Shown here: piece by piece, positions 7,105 through 16,378 of the stretch
Layout: each line of letters opens with the position of its first letter
Numbering within the stretch: position 1 is the first letter of the stretch
From: Lachnospiraceae bacterium
GTDB lineage: Bacteria; Bacillota; Clostridia; Lachnospirales; Lachnospiraceae
Assembly (NCBI GenBank): GCA_019423745.1
Contig: JAHZAV010000016.1
Span: forward strand, 1 to 55,789
Reading direction: 5' to 3'
DNA: 55,789 nucleotides
Program-made: the position numbers and the translations under genes
The notes under the pieces: model-generated
What the model was told of the DNA's origin: nothing
What the model saw: only the letters and a program-made list of their open reading frames with translations
Databases searched by the model: none

Positions 7105-9087
7105 TTACAAAAGGCCTCCGATTGATAAAAACAACGGTGCAAATACCAAAGATACAATCGTCATCAGTTTAATCAAAATATTAATCGATGGTCCTGATGT
7201 ATCTTTAAATGGGTCCCCTACCGTGTCTCCTACAACCGCTGCTTTATGCGCCTCGCTTCCTTTTCCTCCGTGATTTCCGTCCTCAATATATTTTTTGGCA
7301 TTGTCCCATGCACCTCCTGCATTGGACATAAAAATTGCCATCATGACTCCAGTCACAAGAGAACCTGCCAACAATCCTCCCAATGCATCCGGTCCCAGCA
7401 CAATTCCTACCAGAAGCGGAACTGCTACTGCCATGACGCCGGGAACCAGCATTTCCTTTAATGCAGCCGTCGTAGAAATTGCCACACAAGATTTATAATC
7501 CGGTCGCTGTGTTCCTTCCATGATACCCGGCATAGCTGCAAATTGACGACGTACTTCCGCAATCATCTGATAAGCAGCTTTAGAAACAGACTGCATCGTC
7601 ATTGCGGAGAACAGAAATGGAAGCATACCTCCGATAAACAATCCTATAATCACACGATTATTCAAAATATCAATCTGAGCAAGCTGTACTGCTTCTGCAT
7701 AAGACACAAATAATGCCAGAGCTGTCAAAGCTGCCGAACCTATGGCAAACCCCTTTCCGATAGCTGCCGTTGTATTCCCCACTGCATCTAATTTATCTGT
7801 TATCTTTCTCACTTCTGGCTCCAATCCGGACATTTCTGCAATTCCTCCGGCATTATCTGCAATAGGGCCATACGCATCTACTGCAACTGTGATTGCTGTC
7901 GTAGAAAGCATACCTACAGCGGCAAGTGCAATTCCGTAAAGACCGCTGAACTGATATGCTGCAAAAATCCCTACACAAATAAGGATAATTGGGGCTGCTG
8001 TCGATTTCATTCCAACTGCAAGACCACTGATAATTGTTGTCGCCGAACCGGTTTCGGATTGTTCTGCAATTTCCTTTACTGATTTGTAATCTCCAGACGT
8101 ATATACTTCTGTGATAATTCCAATTACTAACCCTACAATTAATCCCGCTACAATAGAAATTGCCTGATTCATACCCCCAAATATGAACCAGCTAAATACA
8201 AAAGCTGCAATCACTACAAAAATACTGGCAACATAGGTTCCCATCTTCAGAGCCTTATGCGGATTTGCATTTTCATCTCCCCGAACAAAAAAGCTTCCTA
8301 ATATGGACGCTAAAAGCCCCAATCCAGCTATAAGCAACGGATAGGTTACTCCTGCCACACTAAAGTAAACACCCCCAAGAGTAATGGCGGAAATCAGAGC
8401 ACCCACATAGGACTCAAACAAATCTGCTCCCATACCCGCAACATCGCCTACATTATCCCCCACATTATCTGCAATAACTGCTGGATTTCTCGGATCATCT
8501 TCCGGAATGCCGGCCTCAACTTTCCCTACCAGGTCAGCTCCCACATCAGCAGCCTTTGTATAAATGCCGCCTCCCACGCGGGCAAACAATGCAATAGAAG
8601 ATGCACCCAGGCTGAATCCGGAAAGAACCTCTACATTTTCTGTCAATGCATAGATCATGCCTACTCCCAGCACTCCAAATCCTGCCACACACATACCCAT
8701 AACTGCTCCTCCGGAAAATGCAATGGACAAAGCCTTATTCATTCCTCCGTTCCTTGCAGCATTTGCCGTTCTGACATTTGCCCTTGTTGCCACCTGCATT
8801 CCGCAGTATCCGGCAAGGGTGGAAAACAAAGCACCACAGACAAAGCATATTGCTGTAATCCAGTTCCCAATTCCCAGTCCGATCAGCACAAATAAAATGA
8901 GTACAAAAAATACAAGAATTTTGTACTCTGCCATGAGGAAAGCCTTGGCCCCTTCACTGATGGCCGATGAAATTTCCTTCATGCGCTGTGTTCCTTCTTC
9001 TTGTCTGGACACTTTTGCTGCCAAATATGCTGCAAAAATTAATGCCAGAATTCCAAAGAAGGGAACCACTTTCAACAATGCTTCCAT
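7105..9087 (-). CDS. hppA: membrane-bound ion-translocating pyrophosphatase
   Basis: Couples pyrophosphate hydrolysis to Na+ or H+ pumping across the membrane. The 660-residue protein has about 16 membrane helices. The substrate site motifs are intact: DVGADLVGKVEAG, EDDPRNPAVIADNVGDN, and a C-terminal GDTVGDPFKDTSGP. The GNTTAAIGKG segment has Ala where K+-independent enzymes have Lys, so a K+-dependent enzyme is expected. I cannot decide between Na+ and H+ from the sequence alone. GGGAGG lies 9 bases before the chosen ATG at 9087. An upstream Met in the same frame lacks a ribosome site. Confidence 0.97.
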   Translation of the reverse strand: MEALLKVVPFFGILALIFAAYLAAKVSRQEEGTQRMKEISSAISEGAKAFLMAEYKILVFFVLILFVLIGLGIGNWITAICFVCGALFSTLAGYCGMQVATRANVRTANAARNGGMNKALSIAFSGGAVMGMCVAGFGVLGVGMIYALTENVEVLSGFSLGASSIALFARVGGGIYTKAADVGADLVGKVEAGIPEDDPRNPAVIADNVGDNVGDVAGMGADLFESYVGALISAITLGGVYFSVAGVTYPLLIAGLGLLASILGSFFVRGDENANPHKALKMGTYVASIFVVIAAFVFSWFIFGGMNQAISIVAGLIVGLVIGIITEVYTSGDYKSVKEIAEQSETGSATTIISGLAVGMKSTAAPIILICVGIFAAYQFSGLYGIALAAVGMLSTTAITVAVDAYGPIADNAGGIAEMSGLEPEVRKITDKLDAVGNTTAAIGKGFAIGSAALTALALFVSYAEAVQLAQIDILNNRVIIGLFIGGMLPFLFSAMTMQSVSKAAYQMIAEVRRQFAAMPGIMEGTQRPDYKSCVAISTTAALKEMLVPGVMAVAVPLLVGIVLGPDALGGLLAGSLVTGVMMAIFMSNAGGAWDNAKKYIEDGNHGGKGSEAHKAAVVGDTVGDPFKDTSGPSINILIKLMTIVSLVFAPLFLSIGGLL

Positions 9088-9210
9088 AATGAAATACCTC
9101 CCGTTCTCTTTTTCGTACATTCATTCTAACATTAATTTCTTTCAATTACTATATTCTCATTGTATTTTCTGTATTTTTCATTCACATGCCATAATTAGCA
9201 AATATTTATT

Positions 9211-9990
9211 CTATTCTTCATAAAGTATTTCGACCAAAACCAATCCCTGTGGTGGCGCTGTCACCCCTGCTTCGGTCCTTTTTTTCGCATTCAGAATTTG
9301 CTCCACCTTCTCCGGTTCATAAAATCCGCGTCCTACACGAATTAGGGTACCGGCAATAATGCGAACCATATTGTAAAGAAATCCATTTCCTTTTATCCGA
9401 ATAACAATTTCTCTGCCTTCAAAAGATGAAACCGACTTCACTTGTTCTTCCCGATACAGAATCTGTATATCCTCAATAGTTCGAACCGTATCCTCTGTAT
9501 TGGTTCGTATATTGCAAAAACTAACAAAATCATGTTCTCCTACAAGATACTCTGCTCCAGCTTTCATTTTCTCTATATCCAAAGGAAAAGAGACAAACGT
9601 ACTATAATGCCTTTTCATTGGATCCGGAACCGGTCCATTATAAATATGATATTCATATATTTTGCTGATGTTTTGCTGATATCTGGGATGCCAGTCACAG
9701 GGGACTTCCTTTGAATTTACTATTACAATGTCTTCAGGAAGTTTCTGATTTAATGCATAGGCAAATCTTTGGGGCGGAATCGACGATTTCGTATCAAAAA
9801 CGGCTACATTCCCAAGGGCATGTACACCGGAATCTGTTCTGCTGGCCCCGATTACTTTAATCTCCTCACCCGTAAGGGCACTGATCTTCTGATTTAATAC
9901 TTCTTCCACCGTCAGACCATTCGGCTGAATCTGCCAGCCACAATAGTTAGTCCCGTCATAAGCAACTGTCAATTTTATCCTTTTCCACAT
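9211..9990 (-). CDS. truA: tRNA pseudouridine(38-40) synthase
   Basis: Isomerises uridines 38-40 in the anticodon arm of tRNAs. The 259-residue protein has the catalytic Asp53 in the family motif GASRTDSGVHALG and the N-terminal LTVAYDGTNYCGWQ. The start at 9990 follows AAAGGA. A GTG 21 bases upstream has no ribosome site. It lies downstream of ecfT, which matches the conserved ecfA1-ecfA2-ecfT-truA order of Firmicutes, although a terminator separates it from ecfT. Confidence 0.96.
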   Translation of the reverse strand: MWKRIKLTVAYDGTNYCGWQIQPNGLTVEEVLNQKISALTGEEIKVIGASRTDSGVHALGNVAVFDTKSSIPPQRFAYALNQKLPEDIVIVNSKEVPCDWHPRYQQNISKIYEYHIYNGPVPDPMKRHYSTFVSFPLDIEKMKAGAEYLVGEHDFVSFCNIRTNTEDTVRTIEDIQILYREEQVKSVSSFEGREIVIRIKGNGFLYNMVRIIAGTLIRVGRGFYEPEKVEQILNAKKRTEAGVTAPPQGLVLVEILYEE

Positions 9991-10044
9991 ACTATCCACA
10001 TCCTTTTCCACACTTTGGGGATAAATAATCTGATTTTTTATTCT

Positions 10045-10078
10045 AAGAAAAGACGGAGGCTTCTAAAAAACCCCCGTC
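10045..10078 (-). terminator. terminator overlapping the ecfT stop
   Basis: GACGGAGG (10052-10059) pairs with CCCCCGTC (10071-10078) with one G-A mismatch, and minus-strand TTTTCTT follows. The loop contains the ecfT stop codon. It ends the ecf operon or attenuates read-through to truA. Confidence 0.7.
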
Positions 10079-10878
10079 CCAAGTTTTCCGATGCAGAATA
10101 CTGCTATCACATAAACAATCACAATAATATACGCCGCTCTGTCTCTGCCATGATACTGCAGTGGTTTCATTTTTGTGCGGCCTTCCCCGCCCCGGTAACA
10201 TCTTGATTCCATAGCCATAGCCAGATCATTAGCCCGGCGAAATGCTGATACAAATAGCGGCACCAATATGGGAATCATATTTTTTGCTCTCTGAATAATA
10301 TTCCCACTCTCCAGATCCGCTCCTCTGGCAATCTGCGCCTTCATGATTTTATCTGTCTCCTCCAGAAGAATCGGAATAAAGCGCAGTGCAATCGACATCA
10401 TCATTGCGACCTCATGTACTGGCACATGAATCTTATTCAGTGGATGTAACAGGCTTTCTATCCCGTCTGTCAACGCATTTGGCGTTGTGGTAAATGTCAT
10501 AAGAGATGAACCGGCAATCAGATATATAAGACGAATCGCCATAAAAATTGCTGTCCTAAGCCCCGCTTCTGTTACAGTAAAAATCCAGACCTGAAACAGT
10601 ATATCTCCGCCCCGGGTAAGAAATAAATTAAAAAGTACCGTTATCAACAAAAGCATGATAATCGGCTTCATCCCTTTCATAATATAACCAAACGGCACCT
10701 TTGACAGCCGGATAATGGTAATCAGAAAAACAGTTGCCACGAGATATCCAAAAATATTGTCAAAAAGAAACAGGGATATCAGATACAAAAGTGTGCCAAC
10801 CAGCTTTACTCTTGGATCCAGACGATGCAATACGCTTTTTGCCGGATAATATTGTCCTATTGTTATATCTCGTATCAT
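10063..10878 (-). CDS. ecfT: ECF transporter transmembrane subunit
   Basis: T-component of the energy-coupling factor transporter. It couples the two ATPases to interchangeable vitamin-binding S-components. The 271 residues have 5-6 membrane helices. Two family coupling segments are visible: the ARG motif in QIARGADLESGN and the later RRANDLAMAMESRCYRG. It overlaps ecfA2 by 4 bases (ATGA). No S-component gene is in the window, so this is the shared group II module. Confidence 0.95.
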   Translation of the reverse strand: MIRDITIGQYYPAKSVLHRLDPRVKLVGTLLYLISLFLFDNIFGYLVATVFLITIIRLSKVPFGYIMKGMKPIIMLLLITVLFNLFLTRGGDILFQVWIFTVTEAGLRTAIFMAIRLIYLIAGSSLMTFTTTPNALTDGIESLLHPLNKIHVPVHEVAMMMSIALRFIPILLEETDKIMKAQIARGADLESGNIIQRAKNMIPILVPLFVSAFRRANDLAMAMESRCYRGGEGRTKMKPLQYHGRDRAAYIIVIVYVIAVFCIGKLGTGVF

Positions 10879-11741
10879 GATTCTCTCCCCCGCCTGGTCT
10901 GAACTGCCCGAATAATTTCTTCCGCTGCATCTGTCACTGTAGTTGCTGTCACTTTAACATCGAATCCTTTTTCTTTTAAGTCATGCATGATATAAGTCAC
11001 CTGGGGTGCTGCAAGACCAATCTTTTCCAGTTCCTGATAATGAGAAAAAACGGTCTTTGGGGTATCATTATAAAGTACCTGACCTTTGTTCATAACAATC
11101 AGACGATCTGCATATTTTGCAATATCTTCCATGCTGTGAGACACCAGTATAACTGTCATATCTCTTTGCTGATGCAGATATGCAATCTGATCAAGTATCT
11201 CATCTCTTCCCTTGGGATCCAATCCCGCTGTAGGTTCATCAAGAACCAAAACATTAGGATACATGGCAAGAACGCCTGCAATAGCTACTCTTCTTTTTTG
11301 GCCTCCAGATAATTCAAAAGGAGAAGATTTATAATATTTTTCCTTCAATCCCACCAGTTTTAGTGCTTGTCTTGCCCTTTCTTCACACTCTTCTGGTGAA
11401 AGTCCCTGATTCTTTGGTCCGAAACACACATCCGATAAAACATCCACTTCAAAAAGCTGATACTCCGGATATTGGAACACAAGTCCTACCTGGCTTCGGA
11501 GTTTCTTCATGTCATATCCTTCTTTATAAATATCTTCTCCATTATAATAAATTGTCCCACTGGTGGCACGGATCAGACCGTTCAAATGCTGAATCAATGT
11601 AGATTTTCCAGAACCGGTATGACCAATGATTCCTACAAATTCCCCATGAGGAATTTCCAGACAAATATCTTTGAGCGCCTGTTTTTCATAAGCTGTTCCT
11701 GGACTATATATATAATTCAAATGTTCTAATTTAATTGACAT
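10875..11741 (-). CDS. ecfA2: ECF transporter ATPase A2
   Basis: One of the two ATP-binding subunits of the ECF transporter, on the inner face of the membrane. The 288-residue protein has Walker A GHTGSGKST, Q-loop FQYPEYQLFE, signature LSGGQKRR and Walker B VLVLDEPTAGLD. The Q-loop wording and C-terminal extension fit A2 (EcfA'). Its start overlaps the end of ecfA1 by 16 bases and its end overlaps ecfT by 4, so the three are translationally coupled. Confidence 0.95.
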   Translation of the reverse strand: MSIKLEHLNYIYSPGTAYEKQALKDICLEIPHGEFVGIIGHTGSGKSTLIQHLNGLIRATSGTIYYNGEDIYKEGYDMKKLRSQVGLVFQYPEYQLFEVDVLSDVCFGPKNQGLSPEECEERARQALKLVGLKEKYYKSSPFELSGGQKRRVAIAGVLAMYPNVLVLDEPTAGLDPKGRDEILDQIAYLHQQRDMTVILVSHSMEDIAKYADRLIVMNKGQVLYNDTPKTVFSHYQELEKIGLAAPQVTYIMHDLKEKGFDVKVTATTVTDAAEEIIRAVQTRRGRES

Positions 11742-12583
11742 AGCGCTTCCACCAATTCTTCTTTCTTCAAAATTCCCGCCGGAATATCCAGCCCCTTTTT
11801 CCTAAGCTCGTCTGCAAGCATAGTGACCTGCGGTACATCCAGTCGATAGTGCTTCAGCATATCCACCTGCGAGAAAATTTCTCTTGGACTTCCCTCCATC
11901 ACAACTTTCCCATGATCCATTACAAAAATTTTATCTGCATAAATAACTTCTTCCATATAATGCGTAATCAAAATAACCGTTACGTTTTTGCGGCGTCGAA
12001 GCATACGCACTGTATTTAAAACTTCTTTTCTGCCAATCGGATCCAACATAGCTGTAGGTTCATCCAGCACAATACATTTAGGTTCCATAGCAATCACTCC
12101 TGCAATTGCCACTCGTTGCTTCTGTCCTCCGGACAACTTATTAGGAGAATGATGCCGGTATTCAATCATTCCAACCGCTTTCAGGCTATCTTCCACACGC
12201 TTCCAGATTTCATCTGTAGGAACCCCAAGATTTTCAGGGCCAAATCCTACATCTTCCTCTACAACTGTACCAATGATCTGATTGTCCGGATTCTGAAATA
12301 CCATTCCCGCGCTTTGACGTACATTCCAGAGTTCATCCGGATTTTTTGTATCTTTTCCGGCCACCCAGATAGTTCCGCCTGTCGGGACCAGAATCGCATT
12401 GATATGTTTTGCCAGCGTTGACTTTCCAGAACCGTTATGACCCAAAATGGCTACGAACTGTCCTTCTTTAATATCCAAATCCACTTCATCAATCGCACGG
12501 GATCTGCCGATCACGTTTCCTTCTTCATCTCGTTTTTCATATTCAAAGACAAGTTCTCTGGTCTCTACCATTTTTTCTGCCAT
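11726..12583 (-). CDS. ecfA1: ECF transporter ATPase A1
   Basis: Partner ATPase of EcfA2. The 285-residue protein has Walker A GHNGSGKST, Q-loop FQNPDNQIIG, signature LSGGQKQR and Walker B CIVLDEPTAMLDP. The N-terminal region includes a short insertion (EKRDEEGNVIGRSRAID) typical of EcfA1. AAAGGAG lies 10 bases before the ATG. It is preceded by the DMT transporter gene with a 38-base gap and no visible terminator, so transcription probably continues from the upstream genes. Confidence 0.95.
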   Translation of the reverse strand: MAEKMVETRELVFEYEKRDEEGNVIGRSRAIDEVDLDIKEGQFVAILGHNGSGKSTLAKHINAILVPTGGTIWVAGKDTKNPDELWNVRQSAGMVFQNPDNQIIGTVVEEDVGFGPENLGVPTDEIWKRVEDSLKAVGMIEYRHHSPNKLSGGQKQRVAIAGVIAMEPKCIVLDEPTAMLDPIGRKEVLNTVRMLRRRKNVTVILITHYMEEVIYADKIFVMDHGKVVMEGSPREIFSQVDMLKHYRLDVPQVTMLADELRKKGLDIPAGILKKEELVEALCQLN

Positions 12584-12621
12584 TCTCTCGCCGCTCCTTT
12601 TCCGGTCGTTTTTACTGTGTC

Positions 12622-13575
12622 CTATTGTACGTTATTCTTCCCTATTTTGCAAGATGGGGAATCTTCATTCCCATTTACCAAAATAATTCCTCCACACACA
12701 AGAATAAGGGCCGTTAAATTCTTTATCGTAAATGCCTGTTCTCCTAAAATCAATGCCGATAAAAATACGCCGAAGACCGGAATAGAAAATCCGAAAACAG
12801 CGACTTTTCCTACAGGATTATATTTCAGGAGCATTCCCCAAAGCGTAAATGCTGCCGAAGAAATAAATGCCATATAAACAAGTAAAAGGATGGATCTATT
12901 ATCAAAACTCCCAATTGTCCCACCGCATGCCACGCCTGCTGCAATTAAAAGAAATCCACCAAAAAGAAGCTGATATGCGGTAATCGTCACCGCACTTTCC
13001 CTGTGAGAAATCAATTTCATAACAACCGTACTCAATCCATAGGACAAAGCACAAATAATCATCATTCCTTCTCCCTGCAATGAAAATCCTTTTCCCCAGG
13101 CACCTGGTTCCAGATTAATTACAATCACTCCTGCAAAACCAATGATGCATGCAACAGCCTTTTTCCATGTCATCCGGTCACTCTTGCTTCCTTTTACCAT
13201 AAAATGAGCCGCAATAATAGATATGAAAGCATTAGAAGCATTAATCACGGAACCTTTTGTTCCGGTAACATTAGCCATACCAACGTAGAAAAAGATATAT
13301 TGAATGGTTGTCTGGAGAATTCCCTGGCGCAAAACATATGGAATCGACGATTTTTTCATAGAAAGAATACGCCTCTCCATTACGCATCCTGCAAGAAATG
13401 TTAAAATCCCTGCAAGGAAAAAACGATATCCGGCAAAAAGGATCTGGCTTCCTGTATTTCCTATATGCAGCCATTCATATCCCAGCTTCACACATGGAAA
13501 TGCACTTCCCCAAAGAGCACAGCAAAGCAGTGCAAGGAACCCCCGCACTGCTGGTTTTTGTAATGACCGTTCCAT
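12622..13575 (-). CDS. EamA/DMT-family transporter
   Basis: The 317-residue inner-membrane protein has ten predicted helices in two EamA repeats. The first repeat begins FLALLCCALWGSAFPCVKLG, and the second begins at about residue 165 (GEGMMIICALSYGLSTVVMK). Members export metabolites such as amino acids, but the substrate cannot be read from the sequence. It starts 9 bases after the cyclophilin gene and is likely co-transcribed with it. Confidence 0.88.
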   Translation of the reverse strand: MERSLQKPAVRGFLALLCCALWGSAFPCVKLGYEWLHIGNTGSQILFAGYRFFLAGILTFLAGCVMERRILSMKKSSIPYVLRQGILQTTIQYIFFYVGMANVTGTKGSVINASNAFISIIAAHFMVKGSKSDRMTWKKAVACIIGFAGVIVINLEPGAWGKGFSLQGEGMMIICALSYGLSTVVMKLISHRESAVTITAYQLLFGGFLLIAAGVACGGTIGSFDNRSILLLVYMAFISSAAFTLWGMLLKYNPVGKVAVFGFSIPVFGVFLSALILGEQAFTIKNLTALILVCGGIILVNGNEDSPSCKIGKNNVQ

Positions 13576-13584
13576 AATTTTTGC

Positions 13585-14103
13585 CTATGCTTTCTCCGGT
13601 TCCGGATAATCCACTCCCATGGTGTCCACTGTTACCTTCGCCATTCTCTGCACATTCAGAGGTCTGTCACTGTAATCTGTATCCGTATTAGCGATCTTAT
13701 TTACAATGTCCATTCCCTCTGTAATCTTTCCAAATGCTGCATATGCCCCGTCCAGATGAGGAGACGTTTTATGCATGATAAAGAACTGACTTCCTGCAGA
13801 ATCCGGATGCATTGCTCTAGCCATAGACAGAACTCCTTCTGTATGTCTAAGTTCATTTGCAAAACCATTCTGACTGAATTCCCCTTTAATATTGTATCCC
13901 GGGCCTCCCATTCCAGTTCCGTCCGGACATCCTCCCTGAATCATAAATCCACTGATGACACGGTGGAAGATCAGACCGTCATAATATCCTTTTTTCACCA
14001 GAGAGATAAAGTTGTTTACTGTATTTGGCGCAATCTCCGGATACAGCTCTGCCTTCATAATATCTCCATTTTCCATTTCAATCGTAACGATAGGATTTGC
14101 CAT
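13585..14103 (-). CDS. peptidyl-prolyl cis-trans isomerase, cyclophilin type
   Basis: Catalyses cis-trans isomerisation of X-Pro bonds. The 172-residue protein has no signal peptide, so it is cytoplasmic. Cyclophilin motifs are clear: FHRVISGFMIQGG with the catalytic Arg, GYNIKGEF, LSMARAMHPDSAGSQFFI and LDGAYAAFGKI. GAAGCGAGG precedes the ATG. It stands between the C39-like gene and the DMT transporter on the same strand. Confidence 0.95.
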   Translation of the reverse strand: MANPIVTIEMENGDIMKAELYPEIAPNTVNNFISLVKKGYYDGLIFHRVISGFMIQGGCPDGTGMGGPGYNIKGEFSQNGFANELRHTEGVLSMARAMHPDSAGSQFFIMHKTSPHLDGAYAAFGKITEGMDIVNKIANTDTDYSDRPLNVQRMAKVTVDTMGVDYPEPEKA

Positions 14104-14138
14104 AATTTATTACCTCGCTTCTTTTATCAATTTCCTGA

Positions 14139-14816
14139 CTATTGTAACACGGAGTCAGTCACTTTTGCAATCTCACTCTCCTCGGTAGCGTAAAGAATCA
14201 TTCCTCCCTTTGGCTCCCTGCCGGTCTGCCACAATTCGTCCAATACAAATGTTGTAGCCTGCCCGTAAGTTGCTGCTGTGACCAGCTTTTTCACTTTGCT
14301 CTCCTCTGTTTTTTCTTCATAACCCACCAAAAGAAACCAATGCCAGATAAAGTCCTTGAATTGCTCTGTATCCTCATGGCGCAGCAGAAGGTATGGTATC
14401 GGATATCCGGCATTTATTTGCTTTTTAATCACTTCCCAGGCCTTTTCACATGAATTTTCCCCTGAAAATGGTTCCATATGGATCCGATGTCTATTCTGTG
14501 GCATATGTATCTTTTCTACATCCTGCAGATAATTTTCCAGCCCCTCTATATAAAGATCCAGCTTATCTACACCGCCTTTTCGCGGCTTCAGATAGGGCTT
14601 CATTTTCATACTGAAACTTTTATAATCCTGCTTTGAAAGCTCATACGGATTAAAAGGATAAAGCTCCTTCCATCCTTTTTCCCTTGCAAAATAAATACAG
14701 CTGTCACATGCTGTAGCTGCCGCACATCCCCCAATATGCATCACAACATTTGTAAACCAGTCCTGATTTCCTCCAAACTCTCCTTCTATTTCAAAATAGT
14801 CCAGTTGTTTCTTCAT
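14139..14816 (-). CDS. C39-like cysteine-peptidase-fold protein of unknown function
   Basis: The 225-residue protein has no annotated function that I can recognise. The layout resembles the Peptidase_C39_2/BtrH fold: Cys31 in MHIGGCAAATACDS at the start of a helix, INAGYPIPYLLL in the middle, then His159 in WHWFLLVGYEE, followed by a VTAATYGQ strand. Catalysis (peptidase or acyltransferase) is only inferred. No signal peptide is seen. The start at 14816 has TGGAGG about 11 bases upstream. An in-frame ATG at 14879 has no ribosome site but cannot be excluded. It is the first gene of the run towards ppi and the DMT transporter. Confidence 0.6.
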   Translation of the reverse strand: MKKQLDYFEIEGEFGGNQDWFTNVVMHIGGCAAATACDSCIYFAREKGWKELYPFNPYELSKQDYKSFSMKMKPYLKPRKGGVDKLDLYIEGLENYLQDVEKIHMPQNRHRIHMEPFSGENSCEKAWEVIKKQINAGYPIPYLLLRHEDTEQFKDFIWHWFLLVGYEEKTEESKVKKLVTAATYGQATTFVLDELWQTGREPKGGMILYATEESEIAKVTDSVLQ

Positions 14817-14945
14817 ATTTTCGCCAAACCTCCATCTTCCATTTAAAATCTTTCGAAAATCTTTATAATTTTCCGCCATTTATCTTTAATTCTTTCTTTT
14901 ACACTATAAGCACATAAAAAAGACTACTATGAAGGGGGTAATGTT

Positions 14946-15551
14946 ATGAAAACTGCTGTAACTCGCATGGAAAATCTACTTTTATCCATCAATCCAACCA
15001 CTTCTTTAGAATATCAGAAACACTATTCCTTCTCATCACTTATTCTGATTTTCTTTACATTTTCAGGCATTGGCTGGCTGTGGGAAGTCCTCCTTCATCT
15101 CTTTATGGATGGTATGTTCATTAATCGGGGAGTCCTTTCCGGTCCTTGGCTTCCAATATACGGAACCGGGGGCGTCCTGATTCTTCTTGTTCTGAAAAAA
15201 TGGTATGACCGCCCGCTTCACCTCTTTGGTATGACAATGTTTTTATGCGGCATTATAGAGTATTTTTCTGGTCTGACTCTGGAAACTTTATTTGGAGTCC
15301 GCTGGTGGAACTATTCGGATATGCTTTTCGAAATCCAGGGCCGTGTCTGCCTGACTGGTCTTCTGATTTTTGGAACTGGCGGGCTGGCTATCGTATATAT
15401 CATTGCTCCAAAACTTGACGCTGTTTTCACACGGATTCCACCAAGATTCCTGTATTTTCTTTGTGTGATTCTCCTTCTTGTTTTTGCTGGTGATGTAATT
15501 ACATCTTTTTTGAATCCTAATACCGGATTTGGAATTACAAGTACATTGTAA
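14946..15551 (+). CDS. putative ABC-transporter type IV (CmpB) membrane protein
   Basis: The 201-residue integral membrane protein has five or six helices. The family's typical features are visible: SGIGWLWEVLLH near residue 40, NRGVLSGPWLPIYGTGG, then EYFSGLTLETLFGVRWWNYS. These mark the PF06541 (CmpB) group of Firmicutes, whose role is unknown. A strong ribosome site (AAGGGGG) precedes the ATG. It is divergent from the C39-like gene and stands alone. Confidence 0.78.
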   Translation: MKTAVTRMENLLLSINPTTSLEYQKHYSFSSLILIFFTFSGIGWLWEVLLHLFMDGMFINRGVLSGPWLPIYGTGGVLILLVLKKWYDRPLHLFGMTMFLCGIIEYFSGLTLETLFGVRWWNYSDMLFEIQGRVCLTGLLIFGTGGLAIVYIIAPKLDAVFTRIPPRFLYFLCVILLLVFAGDVITSFLNPNTGFGITSTL

Positions 15552-15589
15552 GCACTGCTGCCAGCTAAAAACAGCGATATAATGTATCG

Positions 15590-15627
15590 GGGGGAGGTTA
15601 TGACTTATACAAGTGATAACCTCCCCC
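15590..15627. other. long perfect hairpin between convergent genes
   Basis: A 12-base arm, GGGGGAGGTTAT (15590-15601), pairs perfectly with ATAACCTCCCCC (15616-15627), and an inner ACTT/AAGT pair extends the stem. Neither strand has the usual T-run. It separates the CmpB-like gene from the sirtuin gene and may act as a T-less bidirectional terminator or 3'-end stabiliser. Confidence 0.7.
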
Positions 15628-15633
15628 TAATTG

Positions 15634-16359
15634 TTATGCTTGAATCATTCCCAATATCTCTCCGATTGGTGCCGATATACACAACTCTGCTCCAACTTCT
15701 CTGGCAGTAGCGCTTTTATTTATAACAACCAGATGTTTTCCGTGAAAATAATCGATAAATCCTGCTGCCGGATATACAACCAGAGAGGTTCCTCCTATGA
15801 TTAATGTATCTGCATTACTGATCGCCTCTATACTTCCCTTGATCGTAGAAGCATCTAAGCTTTCTTCATAGAGTACCACGTCTGGCTTAATTATTCCTCC
15901 GCACTGACAGGTCGGAACTCCTGACGCTTCTTTTACATAGGCGGCATCGTAAAATCTTCCGCATTTCTGGCAGTAATTCCGATGAACGCTTCCATGAAGT
16001 TCATAGACTTTCCGGCTTCCTGCCATTTGATGAAGGCCGTCAATATTTTGTGTAATTACAGCCGTAAGTTTTCCCTTCTCCTCCAACTCTGCCAGCTTTT
16101 TATGTGCTTTGTTCGGAACCGCCTCCAGACATACCATTTTGTCTTTATAAAAATCATAAAATGCTTCCGTATGATGCATAAAAAAGCTGTGGCTTACAAC
16201 CTGCTCAGGAGCATATTTATAATGCTGGTGGTAAATGCCATCTGCACTTCTGAAATCAGGTATTCCACTTTCAGTAGACACACCTGCCCCACCGAAAAAC
16301 ACAATCCTTTGACTGTCATCGATAATATCCTGCAGCTTCCTTACTTCTTCCTCATACAT
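15634..16359 (-). CDS. cobB: NAD-dependent protein deacylase (sirtuin)
   Basis: Removes acetyl or other acyl groups from lysines using NAD+. The 241-residue SIR2 protein has the NAD site GAGVSTESGIPDFR, the TQNIDGLH motif, catalytic His122 in ELHGSV, and four zinc cysteines (130, 133, 151, 153). The start at 16359 is set by GGGAGG 7 bases upstream. It begins 19 bases after fabT, so it forms the tail of the fatty-acid operon or of a fabT-sirtuin unit. That context hints at a link to acyl metabolism, which is inference. Confidence 0.95.
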   Translation of the reverse strand: MYEEEVRKLQDIIDDSQRIVFFGGAGVSTESGIPDFRSADGIYHQHYKYAPEQVVSHSFFMHHTEAFYDFYKDKMVCLEAVPNKAHKKLAELEEKGKLTAVITQNIDGLHQMAGSRKVYELHGSVHRNYCQKCGRFYDAAYVKEASGVPTCQCGGIIKPDVVLYEESLDASTIKGSIEAISNADTLIIGGTSLVVYPAAGFIDYFHGKHLVVINKSATAREVGAELCISAPIGEILGMIQA

Positions 16360-16378
16360 ATTCATCCCTCCCGGAGCT

